Shown here piece after piece: positions 26,111-34,384 of a stretch of DNA of 64,000 nucleotides. The translations under genes were made by a program, and so were the position numbers. Each line of letters begins with the position of its first letter. Position 1 is the first letter of the stretch. The notes below the pieces were generated by a model that did not search any database, was not told the origin of the DNA, and saw nothing but the letters and a program-made list of their open reading frames with translations. Source of the DNA: an uncultured Bulleidia sp. (GTDB lineage: Bacteria; Bacillota_I; Bacilli_A; Erysipelotrichales; Erysipelotrichaceae); contig CAMUDN010000002.1 of NCBI GenBank assembly GCA_947087645.1, positions 134,164 to 198,163 on the forward strand. The letters are read 5' to 3'.

Positions 26111-27584
26111 AAGCATCTGATCGAGAAAAACCATTCTTCATTAACATACTTGTTGTATAAAGTACTTTATCTAAAGTTAAATAAGTTTCTTTTTTAACCA
26201 TTTCAGCAATTTGTGTATTTGTTTTAGTTAAGATATCAAGGTCTTTTTTAGCTAAAAAATCTTTATCGCTAATTAGTATCATGTGGTGTCCAGCAGTTTG
26301 TACAGTTAATTGGTAACGTTCGATATGATTAGCAGTTTCACTGTAATGAGCATCACATAAGGCAGCTATAATACGATTTGCCCAATAAAAATTTTCAGTT
26401 GTAGTTAAAGAACTTGTATTAGCTAAATAATCAGGGGTTTGATTGACATTTGTATAGAAAGGTACAAAAGCATTAAAGACATTACAACCATATGCTAACC
26501 ATTCAATAGCACGGTTTTCTTTAGGCATATAAGGACGAATTTGGGTACAAGATAAGAAATTATTACGATTAATACCTATTGGTCGATATTTTCCTTTTAG
26601 TAAAGGATTAGCATGTTTACTATACACATCAAAATCAGTTCCTTGATAATGGTGAGAAAGAGCATATTTAACATCTTCAACAGTAATTTTTCTTTCAGGG
26701 ACTAAAGAAAATGGTAAATCATCCATTTCAGGACTAAATTCAGTATTATCATTTTGGCGATGATATGTATTTGGATTGAAATATTTAGCCATAATCCAAG
26801 CTCGTGGTGTGTTGTAGACATGGTCAGCATCAGAATGTGAACCAAAAGCTAAGCGAGGGTTAAAGATATCATTATTTAATGATAAATCGAGAAAATTATC
26901 TTTAATAAATTCTCTTAAATCAGCAGAACATAGAAAGTTTTCTTGTCTACCAAAGGCATCTTTAAGATCAAAATAATCAATACCTAATTGATTTGGCATA
27001 ACAACATATTTATTATCTGGTATACGACAAGCAATCCAGTGATGACCACCAATTGTTTCTAACCACCATATATTATCAACATCTTGAAAAGCGATACCAT
27101 TCATTTCATAAGTGCCATATTTTTCTAATAAACTTCCTAAACGTAAGACACCTTCTTTAGCACTATGAATATATGGTAAAGTAATAGTAACTATATCTTC
27201 TTCACCAATACCACCGATAATTTCTTTTTCTTGACTATTAGCAGCTTTATATTCAACAAGTGGATCAGCAGCTAATACAAGTTCATTGGAAGTAATGGTT
27301 TCGGTTGCGGTCATAGCTACATTTTCAGCATTAACACCAGCAGCAGCCCAAATACCTATTTTGCCGGAAGAATCAGGCATAGCTGTATAACGCATAGCTT
27401 TTTTAGGCAAAGGAATAACAACATGTGATAAAACAGATTTATATTCTTGAGCTTGATCTTGAGGTTGAACAACGACAAATTTTTTAGCTGTAAATTCACC
27501 AGAAGGTGAATCTTCATTACGGGCGATCATTGTCGATCCGTCATAGCTGGCTTTTTTACCAACTAATAAAGTTGTACATGACAT
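26109..27584 (-). CDS. C69-family dipeptidase (PepD-like Ntn hydrolase), 491 aa
   Basis: N-terminal nucleophile peptidase. It begins MSCTTLLVGKKASYDGST, and Cys3 is the expected catalytic residue after removal of the first two residues. IARNEDS follows, as in lactobacillar PepD dipeptidases. The length of ~490 aa is normal for C69. It lacks a signal peptide, so it acts in the cytoplasm on dipeptides, probably releasing amino acids in an organism that takes up peptides. Ribosome binding site (ATAGGAG) just upstream. Monocistronic. Confidence 0.9.
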   Translation of the reverse strand: MSCTTLLVGKKASYDGSTMIARNEDSPSGEFTAKKFVVVQPQDQAQEYKSVLSHVVIPLPKKAMRYTAMPDSSGKIGIWAAAGVNAENVAMTATETITSNELVLAADPLVEYKAANSQEKEIIGGIGEEDIVTITLPYIHSAKEGVLRLGSLLEKYGTYEMNGIAFQDVDNIWWLETIGGHHWIACRIPDNKYVVMPNQLGIDYFDLKDAFGRQENFLCSADLREFIKDNFLDLSLNNDIFNPRLAFGSHSDADHVYNTPRAWIMAKYFNPNTYHRQNDNTEFSPEMDDLPFSLVPERKITVEDVKYALSHHYQGTDFDVYSKHANPLLKGKYRPIGINRNNFLSCTQIRPYMPKENRAIEWLAYGCNVFNAFVPFYTNVNQTPDYLANTSSLTTTENFYWANRIIAALCDAHYSETANHIERYQLTVQTAGHHMILISDKDFLAKKDLDILTKTNTQIAEMVKKETYLTLDKVLYTTSMLMKNGFSRSDA

Positions 27585-27716
27585 ATATTTCTCCTATCTA
27601 TTGTTTGAACAATATATTTTATTTATTTAAATTATATTATGACATTTTAAGCTGTCAAAACATATGTTTAGTCATTAACTAATTAAAAAACATATAATTA
27701 TGTTTATAAATTTCAA

Positions 27717-27749
27717 TTAAAAAGCGACTGAACTTATAATTCAATCGTT
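27717..27749 (-). terminator. Terminator-like hairpin downstream of the XRE cassette
   Basis: On the minus strand CGATTGAA and TTCAGTCG pair (one G-U pair) and are followed by CTTTTT. It is a second stop for the membrane-protein transcript, in the gap before the C69 gene. The rest of 27585-27716 shows only AT-rich promoter-like sequence. Confidence 0.6.
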
Positions 27750-27810
27750 AAATGTCTAATATATTAAATTGTTTTAAGTGGATTTCTTATCCTTACCATT
27801 TTTTTTATAT

Positions 27811-27846
27811 AAAAAAAGACGATAGAGTTCTTAATTTCTATCGTCT
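27811..27846 (-). terminator. Terminator of the XRE/membrane-protein operon
   Basis: Minus strand: AGACGATAGA and TCTATCGTCT form a perfect 10-bp stem, followed by TTTTTTT. It begins 21 bases after the stop of the 152-aa gene. Confidence 0.85.
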
Positions 27847-27867
27847 AATGCCTTTAATATGATATTT

Positions 27868-28326
27868 TTAAATCTTTTTTGACCAATATAGTTTTAATAA
27901 TTCAGAAAATATTACTTGTGCAAATGCAACTATCATTAATGCTAAAAAGGCTTCATAACTTACATATGCTACAATTAAAGAAACAGTTACAATAATCATT
28001 GAAAATATAGGTATTATATTTGCTCCTGACTTCATCTTTATTAATATCACTCTTTCATCTGTTTCTTTAGTATACATCTTTTCCAATATATCTCTATTTC
28101 TATATGCTCTACTAAGCATTCCCATATAGAATACAGATACTAGTTCAAGTCCAGTAAAAAATCCTACTACATAATCTGTCACATTTTCTTTTAATGGAAA
28201 TTTATATTTTAAGTAAAAATTTCCAATAATAACAGCGAGTAAGGCAACTATACATAATAAGACTAAAATACTAATTCTAAATCCTATTTCTTTTTTATAT
28301 TTTTCTAATTTGTTCATATTAATCAT
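27868..28326 (-). CDS. Small membrane protein paired with XRE regulator, 152 aa
   Basis: Four hydrophobic segments (near residues 16-36, 45-67, 102-122 and 125-143) with a charged cytoplasmic loop between the second and third (RNRDILEKMYTKETDERVI). That MYTKETDERVILI pattern is shared by small membrane proteins (DUF2178-like and related) often encoded next to a short XRE regulator in Firmicutes; the exact family is not certain and the function unknown. The start overlaps the regulator's end by eight bases, so the two are translated together. Codon use is more AT-rich than in the core genes, which suggests acquisition. Confidence 0.75.
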   Translation of the reverse strand: MINMNKLEKYKKEIGFRISILVLLCIVALLAVIIGNFYLKYKFPLKENVTDYVVGFFTGLELVSVFYMGMLSRAYRNRDILEKMYTKETDERVILIKMKSGANIIPIFSMIIVTVSLIVAYVSYEAFLALMIVAFAQVIFSELLKLYWSKKI

Positions 28327-28519
28327 CCTCCTCTATACTAAATATTTCTTCAATACTCATATCAAAAAACTTAGCAATTTTAAAAGCCAACGGCAGTGAC
28401 GCTATATATTTTCCAGTTTCAATGGAAGTTATGGTCTGTCTTGTTACTCCAACTTCATTTGCCAATTCTTCTTGGGTTATTTTATGTTGTTTTCTTAATT
28501 GAGAAATTGTATTTTTCAT
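28319..28519 (-). CDS. XRE-family transcriptional regulator, 66 aa
   Basis: A single HTH_3 domain with little else: SQLRKQHKITQEELANEVGV then TRQTITSIETGKY is the classic helix-turn-helix, and the chain ends with an acidic tail. Regulators of this size (YozG/Cro-like) usually control their own two-gene operon. Good ribosome binding site (GGAGGAGAAAA) and a near-consensus promoter carrying three copies of an operator-like repeat lie directly upstream. The membrane protein gene overlaps its stop. Confidence 0.92.
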   Translation of the reverse strand: MKNTISQLRKQHKITQEELANEVGVTRQTITSIETGKYIASLPLAFKIAKFFDMSIEEIFSIEEDD

Positions 28520-28536
28520 TTTTCTCCTCCAATAGC

Positions 28537-28594
28537 AAGCTCACTTTACATATGTAGTATAGCTTACTTTGCTTTTTTGTCAAGCACACTTTGC
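28537..28594 (-). promoter_or_regulatory. XRE promoter with three operator repeats
   Basis: Minus-strand promoter TTGACA (28583-28578), 16-base spacer, TATACT (28561-28556). Three 13-base repeats of the form GYAAAGTRWGCTT lie at 28594-28582, 28572-28560 and 28549-28537, 22 and 23 bases apart (about two helical turns). They overlap the -35 box, the spacer/-10 box and the start region, which is the layout of an autorepressed Cro-like operator. Confidence 0.75.
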
Positions 28595-28622
28595 TTTTTT
28601 ATAATTTTTTAAACTAAAAAGG

Positions 28623-28647
28623 CGATAGATTTTTTTACTATCTATCG
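28623..28647. terminator. Terminator-like hairpin upstream of the XRE promoter
   Basis: CGATAGAT and ATCTATCG form an 8-bp stem. On the minus strand it is followed by CCTTTTT and would insulate the XRE promoter from lysS read-through. The remaining gap to 28805 holds AT-rich sequence and one doubtful 25-codon ORF at 28739-28816 on the plus strand. Confidence 0.6.
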
Positions 28648-28805
28648 TTTATTGCTATATTCAATCCTATAATTATTTTTTTATATTCTTATTTTTAATA
28701 CATTAGATTTTGAAGTTAATATAAAAGTGAGAAAGGCTATGAAAAAACTCAATACTAATCTTACTGGCAATAAAATTATTCTAATTATCCTTCTCATAAA
28801 TACAT

Positions 28806-28845
28806 ATAAAAATTAAACTGGGATTCATAACAAACCCCAGTTTAT
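28806..28845 (-). terminator. Terminator of lysS
   Basis: Minus strand AAACTGGG and CCCAGTTT form the stem around a 13- to 14-base loop, followed by AATTTTT, starting 17 bases after the lysS stop. Confidence 0.75.
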
Positions 28846-28861
28846 TAATTAGCGTATTCTT

Positions 28862-30784
28862 TTAATATAATTTTGATCCTGCTGGAATATTATCATCCAA
28901 CATTATTAAGTTAAGTTTTTCTTCTCCGTCATACTCACAAATTGCAGATATAATCATACCTTCTGAGTCGATTCCCATCATCTTACGAGGAGGAAGATTA
29001 CAAATTGCAAGTAGTGTCTTTCCAATTAAGCTCTCTGCGCTGTAATATTCCTTAATACCAGATAAAATAACTCTTTCTTTTTCAGAACCATCATCTAATG
29101 TAAATTTCAAAAGTTTTTTTGACTTTGGAACTTCTTCGCAGTTCTTAACTTTTACAACTCTAAAATCAGATTTACTGAAAGTATCAAAATCAACCATTTC
29201 TGTAAATAAAGGTTCAACTTTAACTTTGGAAAAATCAATTTTTATATCTGTTTGTTGACTTTCCTGTTTTATTTTTTGATCATTGTCTAAAGGTTTCATT
29301 GTTGGGAATAATAATACATCGCGAATAGAGTCTTTACCAGTTAATAACATTACAAAACGATCAATTCCAAAGCCAATACCACCAGTTGGTGGTAAACCAT
29401 ATTCTAATGCTTCTATATAGTCTTGATCCATCTCTGAAGCTTCTTCATCACCTGCTTCTTTTGCTTGTAATTGCTTTAAGAAACGCTCTTTTTGATCGAT
29501 AGGATCATTTAATTCTGAAAAGGCATTATTCATTTCAATACCCATAATACTTAGTTCAAAACGTTCAGTAAAGCGAGGATCTTTAGCTTTTTTCGATAGA
29601 GGTGAAATTTCAATTGGATGACCCCAGATAAAAGTAGGCTGTTCAATTTTATCTTCACAGAATTGTTCAAAGAAAAGACTGATAATATGGCCAACTGTTT
29701 TTTGATGTTCAGCTACTTCAACATGATGTTCTTTAGCTAATGCGAGAGCTTTTTCAAGGCTCATTTCTTGCCAAAAATCAATGCCTGTACACTCTTTAAC
29801 AGCATCAACCATGTGCCATCTTTTAAAAGGTGCTTTTAAAGATATTGTTTTACCCATGAAAGTAAAATCTGTTTTGCCAAAAACTTCTAAGGCGACACTT
29901 TCATAAAGCTCTTCTGTTAAATCCATCATATCTTGCATATCAGCATAAGCACAATAAGCTTCCATGGTCGTAAATTCTGGATTATGTTTTAAATCCATAC
30001 CTTCATTACGGAAAATACGTCCTATTTCATAAACTTTTTCTAAGCCACCGACAATTAAACGTTTTAATGGTAATTCTGTTGCTATTCGTAAATAAAAATC
30101 ACGATTTAAAGCATTGTGATGAGTAATAAAAGGACGTGCAGAAGCACCAGTTAAAACAGGTTGTAAAACAGGTGTTTCAACTTCAATATAACCTTTTTGA
30201 TCCATATAATGTCGAATACTAGCAATAATTTTTGATCTTAAAATAGCGACTTTACGTGATTCATCATTAGTGATTAAGTCTAAATAACGACGGCGATAAC
30301 GTTCTTCTTTATCTTGTAAACCATGAAATTTATCAGGTAAAGGGCGTAAAGCTTTACTTAAATGGATATAATCATGTGCTTCGATTGATAATTCGCCAGT
30401 TTGTGTTTTAACTACTTTACCAATAATACCGATAATATCCCCTAAATCAGCTTTTTTAAATAATTCATAAAGTTGCTCACCAAGAATTCTTTGATTTAAA
30501 ACAACTTGTATACGTCCTGTTTTATCTAATAGAGAGATAAAGCCCATTTTACCCATGCGTCTTTTCATCATAATACGTCCAGCAACGCTTGTATTAACAT
30601 TCAAATCATCTAATTCTTCTTTATTTTTATCACTATATTTTTCTTTGATTTCAGCTGCATGTGCTTCTTGTTTGAAACGATGACCAAATGGTGCAATACC
30701 TTGTTTTTTTAAGGCATCCATTTTTTCAAGTCGAACTTGCATTTGATCATTTAGTGTAACATTGTTCTTTTCTTTGTCTGCCAT
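28862..30784 (-). CDS. lysS: Lysyl-tRNA synthetase (class II) with C-terminal tRNA-binding domain, 640 aa
   Basis: Charges tRNA-Lys. The body (residues 1 to about 500) is a normal class II LysRS: the N-terminal OB fold with [19 protein letters not shown] (about residues 67-85), motif 2 with [18 protein letters not shown], and motif 3 [15 protein letters not shown] near 470. An acidic linker then leads to an extra domain at about 530-640 ([34 protein letters not shown]), which is the Trbp111/EMAP-II-type tRNA-binding fold normally seen at the end of MetRS. Bacterial LysRS is usually ~490-500 aa, so the tail is an addition. The AAAGGAGG site fixes the start. A T-box leader precedes it. Body and tail seem to differ slightly in codon habits. 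Confidence 0.95.
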   Translation of the reverse strand: MADKEKNNVTLNDQMQVRLEKMDALKKQGIAPFGHRFKQEAHAAEIKEKYSDKNKEELDDLNVNTSVAGRIMMKRRMGKMGFISLLDKTGRIQVVLNQRILGEQLYELFKKADLGDIIGIIGKVVKTQTGELSIEAHDYIHLSKALRPLPDKFHGLQDKEERYRRRYLDLITNDESRKVAILRSKIIASIRHYMDQKGYIEVETPVLQPVLTGASARPFITHHNALNRDFYLRIATELPLKRLIVGGLEKVYEIGRIFRNEGMDLKHNPEFTTMEAYCAYADMQDMMDLTEELYESVALEVFGKTDFTFMGKTISLKAPFKRWHMVDAVKECTGIDFWQEMSLEKALALAKEHHVEVAEHQKTVGHIISLFFEQFCEDKIEQPTFIWGHPIEISPLSKKAKDPRFTERFELSIMGIEMNNAFSELNDPIDQKERFLKQLQAKEAGDEEASEMDQDYIEALEYGLPPTGGIGFGIDRFVMLLTGKDSIRDVLLFPTMKPLDNDQKIKQESQQTDIKIDFSKVKVEPLFTEMVDFDTFSKSDFRVVKVKNCEEVPKSKKLLKFTLDDGSEKERVILSGIKEYYSAESLIGKTLLAICNLPPRKMMGIDSEGMIISAICEYDGEEKLNLIMLDDNIPAGSKLY

Positions 30785-31005
30785 AAATCCTCCTTTAGAC
30801 AGTAAAAGCTCTTCGTTTAGGGACGAAGAGCATTTCGTGGTACCAACCCTAATTTACGAAAAAATATTTTCGCCTATTTAATAAAGTAACGTTTTTCACC
30901 GGCTCACTCCAGAGTTTTTAACTACAAAAGCTATCCTTATCTTTCTTACACCATCAAAGACTCGCTTAAAGTTTCTGCTATTGTATCTTCTCTATCATTG
31001 TGGAC
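30785..31005 (-). promoter_or_regulatory. T-box riboswitch of lysS
   Basis: tRNA-sensing leader. On the minus strand the T-box core AGGGTTGGTACCACG lies at 30850-30836, followed by the terminator hairpin GCTCTTCG/CGAAGAGC and TTTT (30831-30804). Stem I landmarks AGCGAG and GATGGTGTAAGAAAG are present, as is the CTCTGGAGTGAGCC stretch. An AAA triplet (lysine) precedes that stretch around 30919-30915 and is my candidate specifier. Uncharged tRNA-Lys would stabilise the antiterminator and allow lysS transcription. Confidence 0.9.
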
Positions 31006-31011
31006 AAAATT

Positions 31012-31039
31012 ATTTTATCATGAAATACTTGCTTTTCAA
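31012..31039 (-). promoter_or_regulatory. Promoter of the lysS T-box transcript
   Basis: Minus strand TTGAAA (31039-31034), 16-base spacer, TAAAAT (31017-31012). The predicted start is near 31005, just before the T-box stem I. Confidence 0.65.
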
Positions 31040-31080
31040 TGTAAATTTGATATTATTAATCGCAAAATAGGGAGGTGTTT

Positions 31081-31812
31081 ATGAGTCAAATAGCTGCATT
31101 TTTTGATATTGATGGAACTATTTATCGCGAAGGATTGATTACGGAAGTTTTTAAAAAATTAGTAACACATGAAATTATTCAAAGTGAACGTTGGCGAGAC
31201 GAAGTCCAACCATTTTATTCAGCTTGGGATCGTCGTCAAGGTGATTATGATGACTATTTACAAAAAATGGTTGATATATTTAAAGAGGTGTCAGTTGGTA
31301 TTTCTTCTGAACATATTGATTTGATTGCTCAAAGAGTGATTGAACAAAAAGGTGAAAGAGTATATCAATTTACGAGAGATGCTATTTTAGAGCATAAGCG
31401 TTTAGGACATAAAATAATAGCTATTTCCGGTTCACCAGATGCTTTAGTTAAAAAAATGGCGGAAAAGTATCAATTTGATGATTGGCGGGCAACTATTTAT
31501 GAAGTTGATGAACATGCTTATTATACAGGTCGTTTAGTGCCAATGTGGGATGCTGAAAGTAAGCGTAAAGCTATTTATGAATTGGCTAAGAAATATGATC
31601 TTGATCTTTGCCAATGTTATGCATATGGAGATACTAATGGTGATTTTGCAATGTTTGAAGAAACAGGTTATCCAACCGCAGTAAATCCTACTAAAGAATT
31701 AATTCATCGTATTCAAAATACGGAAAAAGTTAGGCAAAAGATAGCTGTTGTTGTCGAAAGAAAAGATGTGATCTACCATTTAGATATTAATCACATCCAT
31801 CTAAAGCCTTAG
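31081..31812 (+). CDS. HAD-IB family hydrolase, 243 aa
   Basis: Phosphatase of the SerB-like HAD-IB subfamily. Motif I FFDIDGTI has the nucleophile Asp near residue 9, motif II is ISGSPD, and motifs III and IV are the Lys in AESKRKA and AYGDTNGDFAMF. The helical cap between motifs I and II is of C1 type. Members act on phosphoserine or other small phosphomonoesters; the substrate here is not clear. Start taken at 31081, after GGGAGGTG. Monocistronic, divergent from the lysS T-box unit. Confidence 0.88.
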   Translation: MSQIAAFFDIDGTIYREGLITEVFKKLVTHEIIQSERWRDEVQPFYSAWDRRQGDYDDYLQKMVDIFKEVSVGISSEHIDLIAQRVIEQKGERVYQFTRDAILEHKRLGHKIIAISGSPDALVKKMAEKYQFDDWRATIYEVDEHAYYTGRLVPMWDAESKRKAIYELAKKYDLDLCQCYAYGDTNGDFAMFEETGYPTAVNPTKELIHRIQNTEKVRQKIAVVVERKDVIYHLDINHIHLKP

Positions 31813-31824
31813 ATAATTAAATTA

Positions 31825-32535
31825 TTATAGTATAGCCGCATCGAGTGCTATTTCAATCATCTTAGTGAAAGATAATTGTCTTTCCTTTGGGCTTGTTTCT
31901 TCATGAGAAATTAAGCTATCAGAAATAGTTAGTAGACAAGCGGCTTTTTTACCTAAAACACGAGCATTATTAAATAAAGCAAAACTTTCCATCTCAACAC
32001 ATATACAATGTTTATCATGAGCTAATTGCTTAAAATCATTAGCTTTTTCATGATAGAAAACATCGGAACTATGAATAACACCTTCTGTAAGTGGAATATT
32101 TAATTTCTGGGCTGCTTTTTTTATTTTTTCATTTAATTCTTTACTTGGATAGCCATAGCAATCTTCATATCCTGATTGTACTTTAGCATAGCTACTTTCA
32201 GAATATGCAGCTGAAGCTAAGACAACATCAAAAATTTTTAATTCAGGAACATAAGAACCAGCTGAACCAATACGAATTATATTTTCAACATCATATTGTT
32301 TATAAAGTTCATAACTGTAAATGCCAATCGAAGGCATACCCATACCGGAAGCCATAACACTGACAGCTTTTCCTTTCCATGTTCCTGTATAGCCACCTAT
32401 ACCACGTACATTATTGACTAGTTTGGCATCCTTTAAAAAATTTTCGGCAATAAATTTAGCTCGTAATGGATCACCAGGCATCAATACTGATTTCGCAAAC
32501 TGACCTTTTGTAGCACTATTATGTGGAGTAGACAT
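31825..32535 (-). CDS. deoD: Purine-nucleoside phosphorylase, DeoD type, 236 aa
   Basis: Hexameric PNP: purine (deoxy)nucleosides plus phosphate give the free base plus (deoxy)ribose 1-phosphate. MPGDPLRAKFIAE near residue 19, NNVRGIGGYTG, the phosphate-binding RIGSAGS, EMESFALF with the ribose contact, and the catalytic Asp in TISDSL are all present. The length is exactly typical. It stands apart from the nucleoside cluster at 9-18 kb but serves the same pathway. Ribosome binding site AGAGAGGAAAA. About 50 bases separate it from the ddl gene upstream, so they could be one transcript. Confidence 0.95.
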   Translation of the reverse strand: MSTPHNSATKGQFAKSVLMPGDPLRAKFIAENFLKDAKLVNNVRGIGGYTGTWKGKAVSVMASGMGMPSIGIYSYELYKQYDVENIIRIGSAGSYVPELKIFDVVLASAAYSESSYAKVQSGYEDCYGYPSKELNEKIKKAAQKLNIPLTEGVIHSSDVFYHEKANDFKQLAHDKHCICVEMESFALFNNARVLGKKAACLLTISDSLISHEETSPKERQLSFTKMIEIALDAAIL

Positions 32536-32588
32536 ATTTTTCCTCTCTTTCTTACATCCATTATAACGTTAAAAAGCTATAAATTTGA

Positions 32589-33773
32589 TTACAATTTAGT
32601 TGCTTTTGTTCCGGCTTTTGACATATTTTCTAAGATATTTGAACGAAATGAAGTAGTTATTTTTTGCCGATGACGTTCACGTTTTAAAGCTAATGATATC
32701 AACTGATCCATTAATTGTTGGAAACTAACATTTTCGGCTTGCCAAAGATAAAATGAAAGTGATCCGGGAATGGTATTGATCTCATTTACATAAACTTTTT
32801 TGGTCTCAGCATCCATGATAAAATCAATGCGACAAACACCTGAGGCATTTAAAACACGAAAAGTATCTTTAGCTAATTGCTGAATATATTTTGTTTCTTC
32901 TTGACTAAGAGGAGCAGGAACTAAACGTGATGTAGCAGCCATCCCAGCACTATCTTTACTGTTACCAGCACCATATTTTTTATTAAAATCTAAAAATTCT
33001 TTTTCTTGCTGACTTACTTCTTCTAAAACAGAAGCCTTAGCAGAAGTCATATCACCAAGGACAGAACAGTTAATTTCCCGCATAGGTTTAATCACTTTTT
33101 CGGTAATTATTTTGTCATCATATTTCATAGCTTCTTTAAAACAAGTTAAATATTCTTCTTGATCATGGGCAATTGAAATACCGATTGATGATCCTGTTCG
33201 AGCTGGTTTAAGAATAACTGGATAACCAATGGAAGCAACTTTTTTAAGTATTTGGTTTTGGTAGTTTTCAATATCTTCACTATAAGCCCAAAACCAGGGA
33301 GTAATAGGTAAATGATTGTCATGTAAAATATGTTTTTGGAAAACCTTATCTTGACCTGCTACAGCACCATATATATCACAACCAGCAAAAGGTATTTTAA
33401 GCATTTCAAATAAACCTTGAATTGTTCCATCTTCACCATTTGTGCCATGCATAATTGGAATTGCTAAATCAATAACATTTAATTCTTTTCTTTGAAATAG
33501 TTTGGGCTTAACTGGTAAAATTAAACATTTATTTTGACTTTGTACTAAGGTCACTTGTTGACTGCTTTGTAACAGTTCTGGTAAATGTGTAAAATTTTCG
33601 ATCTGAAAGAATTTATCCATGTTATAATAAATCTTGCGATCTTTAGCTACATATAATGGAATAATATCATATTTATTTTTATCTAGAGCGTGGATAGCTT
33701 GTTGAGCTGAAATGATTGATACTTCATGTTCAACAGATTCCCCACCAAAAAAAACACCGACATGTAATTTCAT
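32589..33773 (-). CDS. ddl: D-alanine--D-alanine ligase, 394 aa
   Basis: ATP-grasp enzyme that makes D-Ala-D-Ala for peptidoglycan. FFGGESVEHEVSI at the N-terminus, PIMHGTNGEDGTIQGLFEM (about residues 88-106), KPARTGSSIGIS for ATP binding, and YVNEINTIPGS for magnesium binding. The sequence belongs to the longer Firmicutes branch with the KYGAGNSKDSAGM loop and a C-terminal basic tail of ~30 residues (RHRQKITTSFRSN). That tail is common in this branch. There is no adjacent vanH/vanX gene, so a housekeeping D-Ala ligase is more likely than a vancomycin-type D-Lac ligase. Ribosome binding site AAAGGAG. Confidence 0.93.
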   Translation of the reverse strand: MKLHVGVFFGGESVEHEVSIISAQQAIHALDKNKYDIIPLYVAKDRKIYYNMDKFFQIENFTHLPELLQSSQQVTLVQSQNKCLILPVKPKLFQRKELNVIDLAIPIMHGTNGEDGTIQGLFEMLKIPFAGCDIYGAVAGQDKVFQKHILHDNHLPITPWFWAYSEDIENYQNQILKKVASIGYPVILKPARTGSSIGISIAHDQEEYLTCFKEAMKYDDKIITEKVIKPMREINCSVLGDMTSAKASVLEEVSQQEKEFLDFNKKYGAGNSKDSAGMAATSRLVPAPLSQEETKYIQQLAKDTFRVLNASGVCRIDFIMDAETKKVYVNEINTIPGSLSFYLWQAENVSFQQLMDQLISLALKRERHRQKITTSFRSNILENMSKAGTKATKL

Positions 33774-33878
33774 GTATAATACTCCTTTTCACTTGCCTAT
33801 TATAATACGACAATGTTTATTGTGTTACCATAATTAAGGAATTAAAAGATAATTTTTAGATATATTGAAAGGAACGTT

Positions 33879-34376
33879 ATGAAACAATTTATTGCTCATT
33901 TTACAAAAGTAAGTTTTACACAATTTAAGAAAGATATGCTTAAGTTAGGATATGATTTAAAAATGATTGAACAAGCATATGATAATATAGTGATACCTAA
34001 AAGGACAACAAAAGGGTCAGCAGGTTATGATTTTGTTTGTCCGTTTAATTTGCATATTGGTAAGGATAGTGTACTTATTCCTACTGGTATTCGTGCTAAA
34101 ATGGATTTAGATTATGTGCTAATGCTATTTCCTCGTTCATCACTTGGTTTTAAATATGGTTTACAATTGGATAATAGTGTTGGCATTATTGATAGTGATT
34201 ATTATAATTCTGATAATGAAGGTCATATTATGGCAAAAGTTCATGCTTGTAAGGAATTTAGCTTATCGGCTGGAAGCCGTTTTATACAGGGTGTTTTTTT
34301 ACAATATGGTCTAGCAAATGAAGAAGATGTTTTAACTGAACGTAATGGTGGAATAGGTAGTACAGATAATATATAG
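33879..34376 (+). CDS. dut: dUTPase-family nucleotidohydrolase, 165 aa
   Basis: Trimeric dUTP pyrophosphatase fold that removes dUTP and supplies dUMP. The five motifs are recognisable: GSAGYDF (1), PRSSLGFK (2), NSVGIIDSDYYNS (3), GSRFIQGVF (4) and ERNGGIGSTDN (5). Motif 3 has the catalytic Asp in IDSDY. Motif 5 reads GGIGSTD where most have GGFGSTG, so the Phe that stacks on the base is replaced by Ile; this form occurs in a Firmicutes branch. An N-terminal extension of ~35 residues precedes motif 1. Ribosome binding site AAAGGAACG; the methionine aminopeptidase gene follows after eight bases. Confidence 0.88.
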   Translation: MKQFIAHFTKVSFTQFKKDMLKLGYDLKMIEQAYDNIVIPKRTTKGSAGYDFVCPFNLHIGKDSVLIPTGIRAKMDLDYVLMLFPRSSLGFKYGLQLDNSVGIIDSDYYNSDNEGHIMAKVHACKEFSLSAGSRFIQGVFLQYGLANEEDVLTERNGGIGSTDNI

Positions 34377-34384
34377 GAGGTAAT

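Noticed and set aside
28739..28816. 25-codon hydrophobic ORF (possible toxin peptide)
   Set aside because: It has a weak ribosome binding site and ends within the lysS terminator region; no antitoxin RNA or promoter could be supported.
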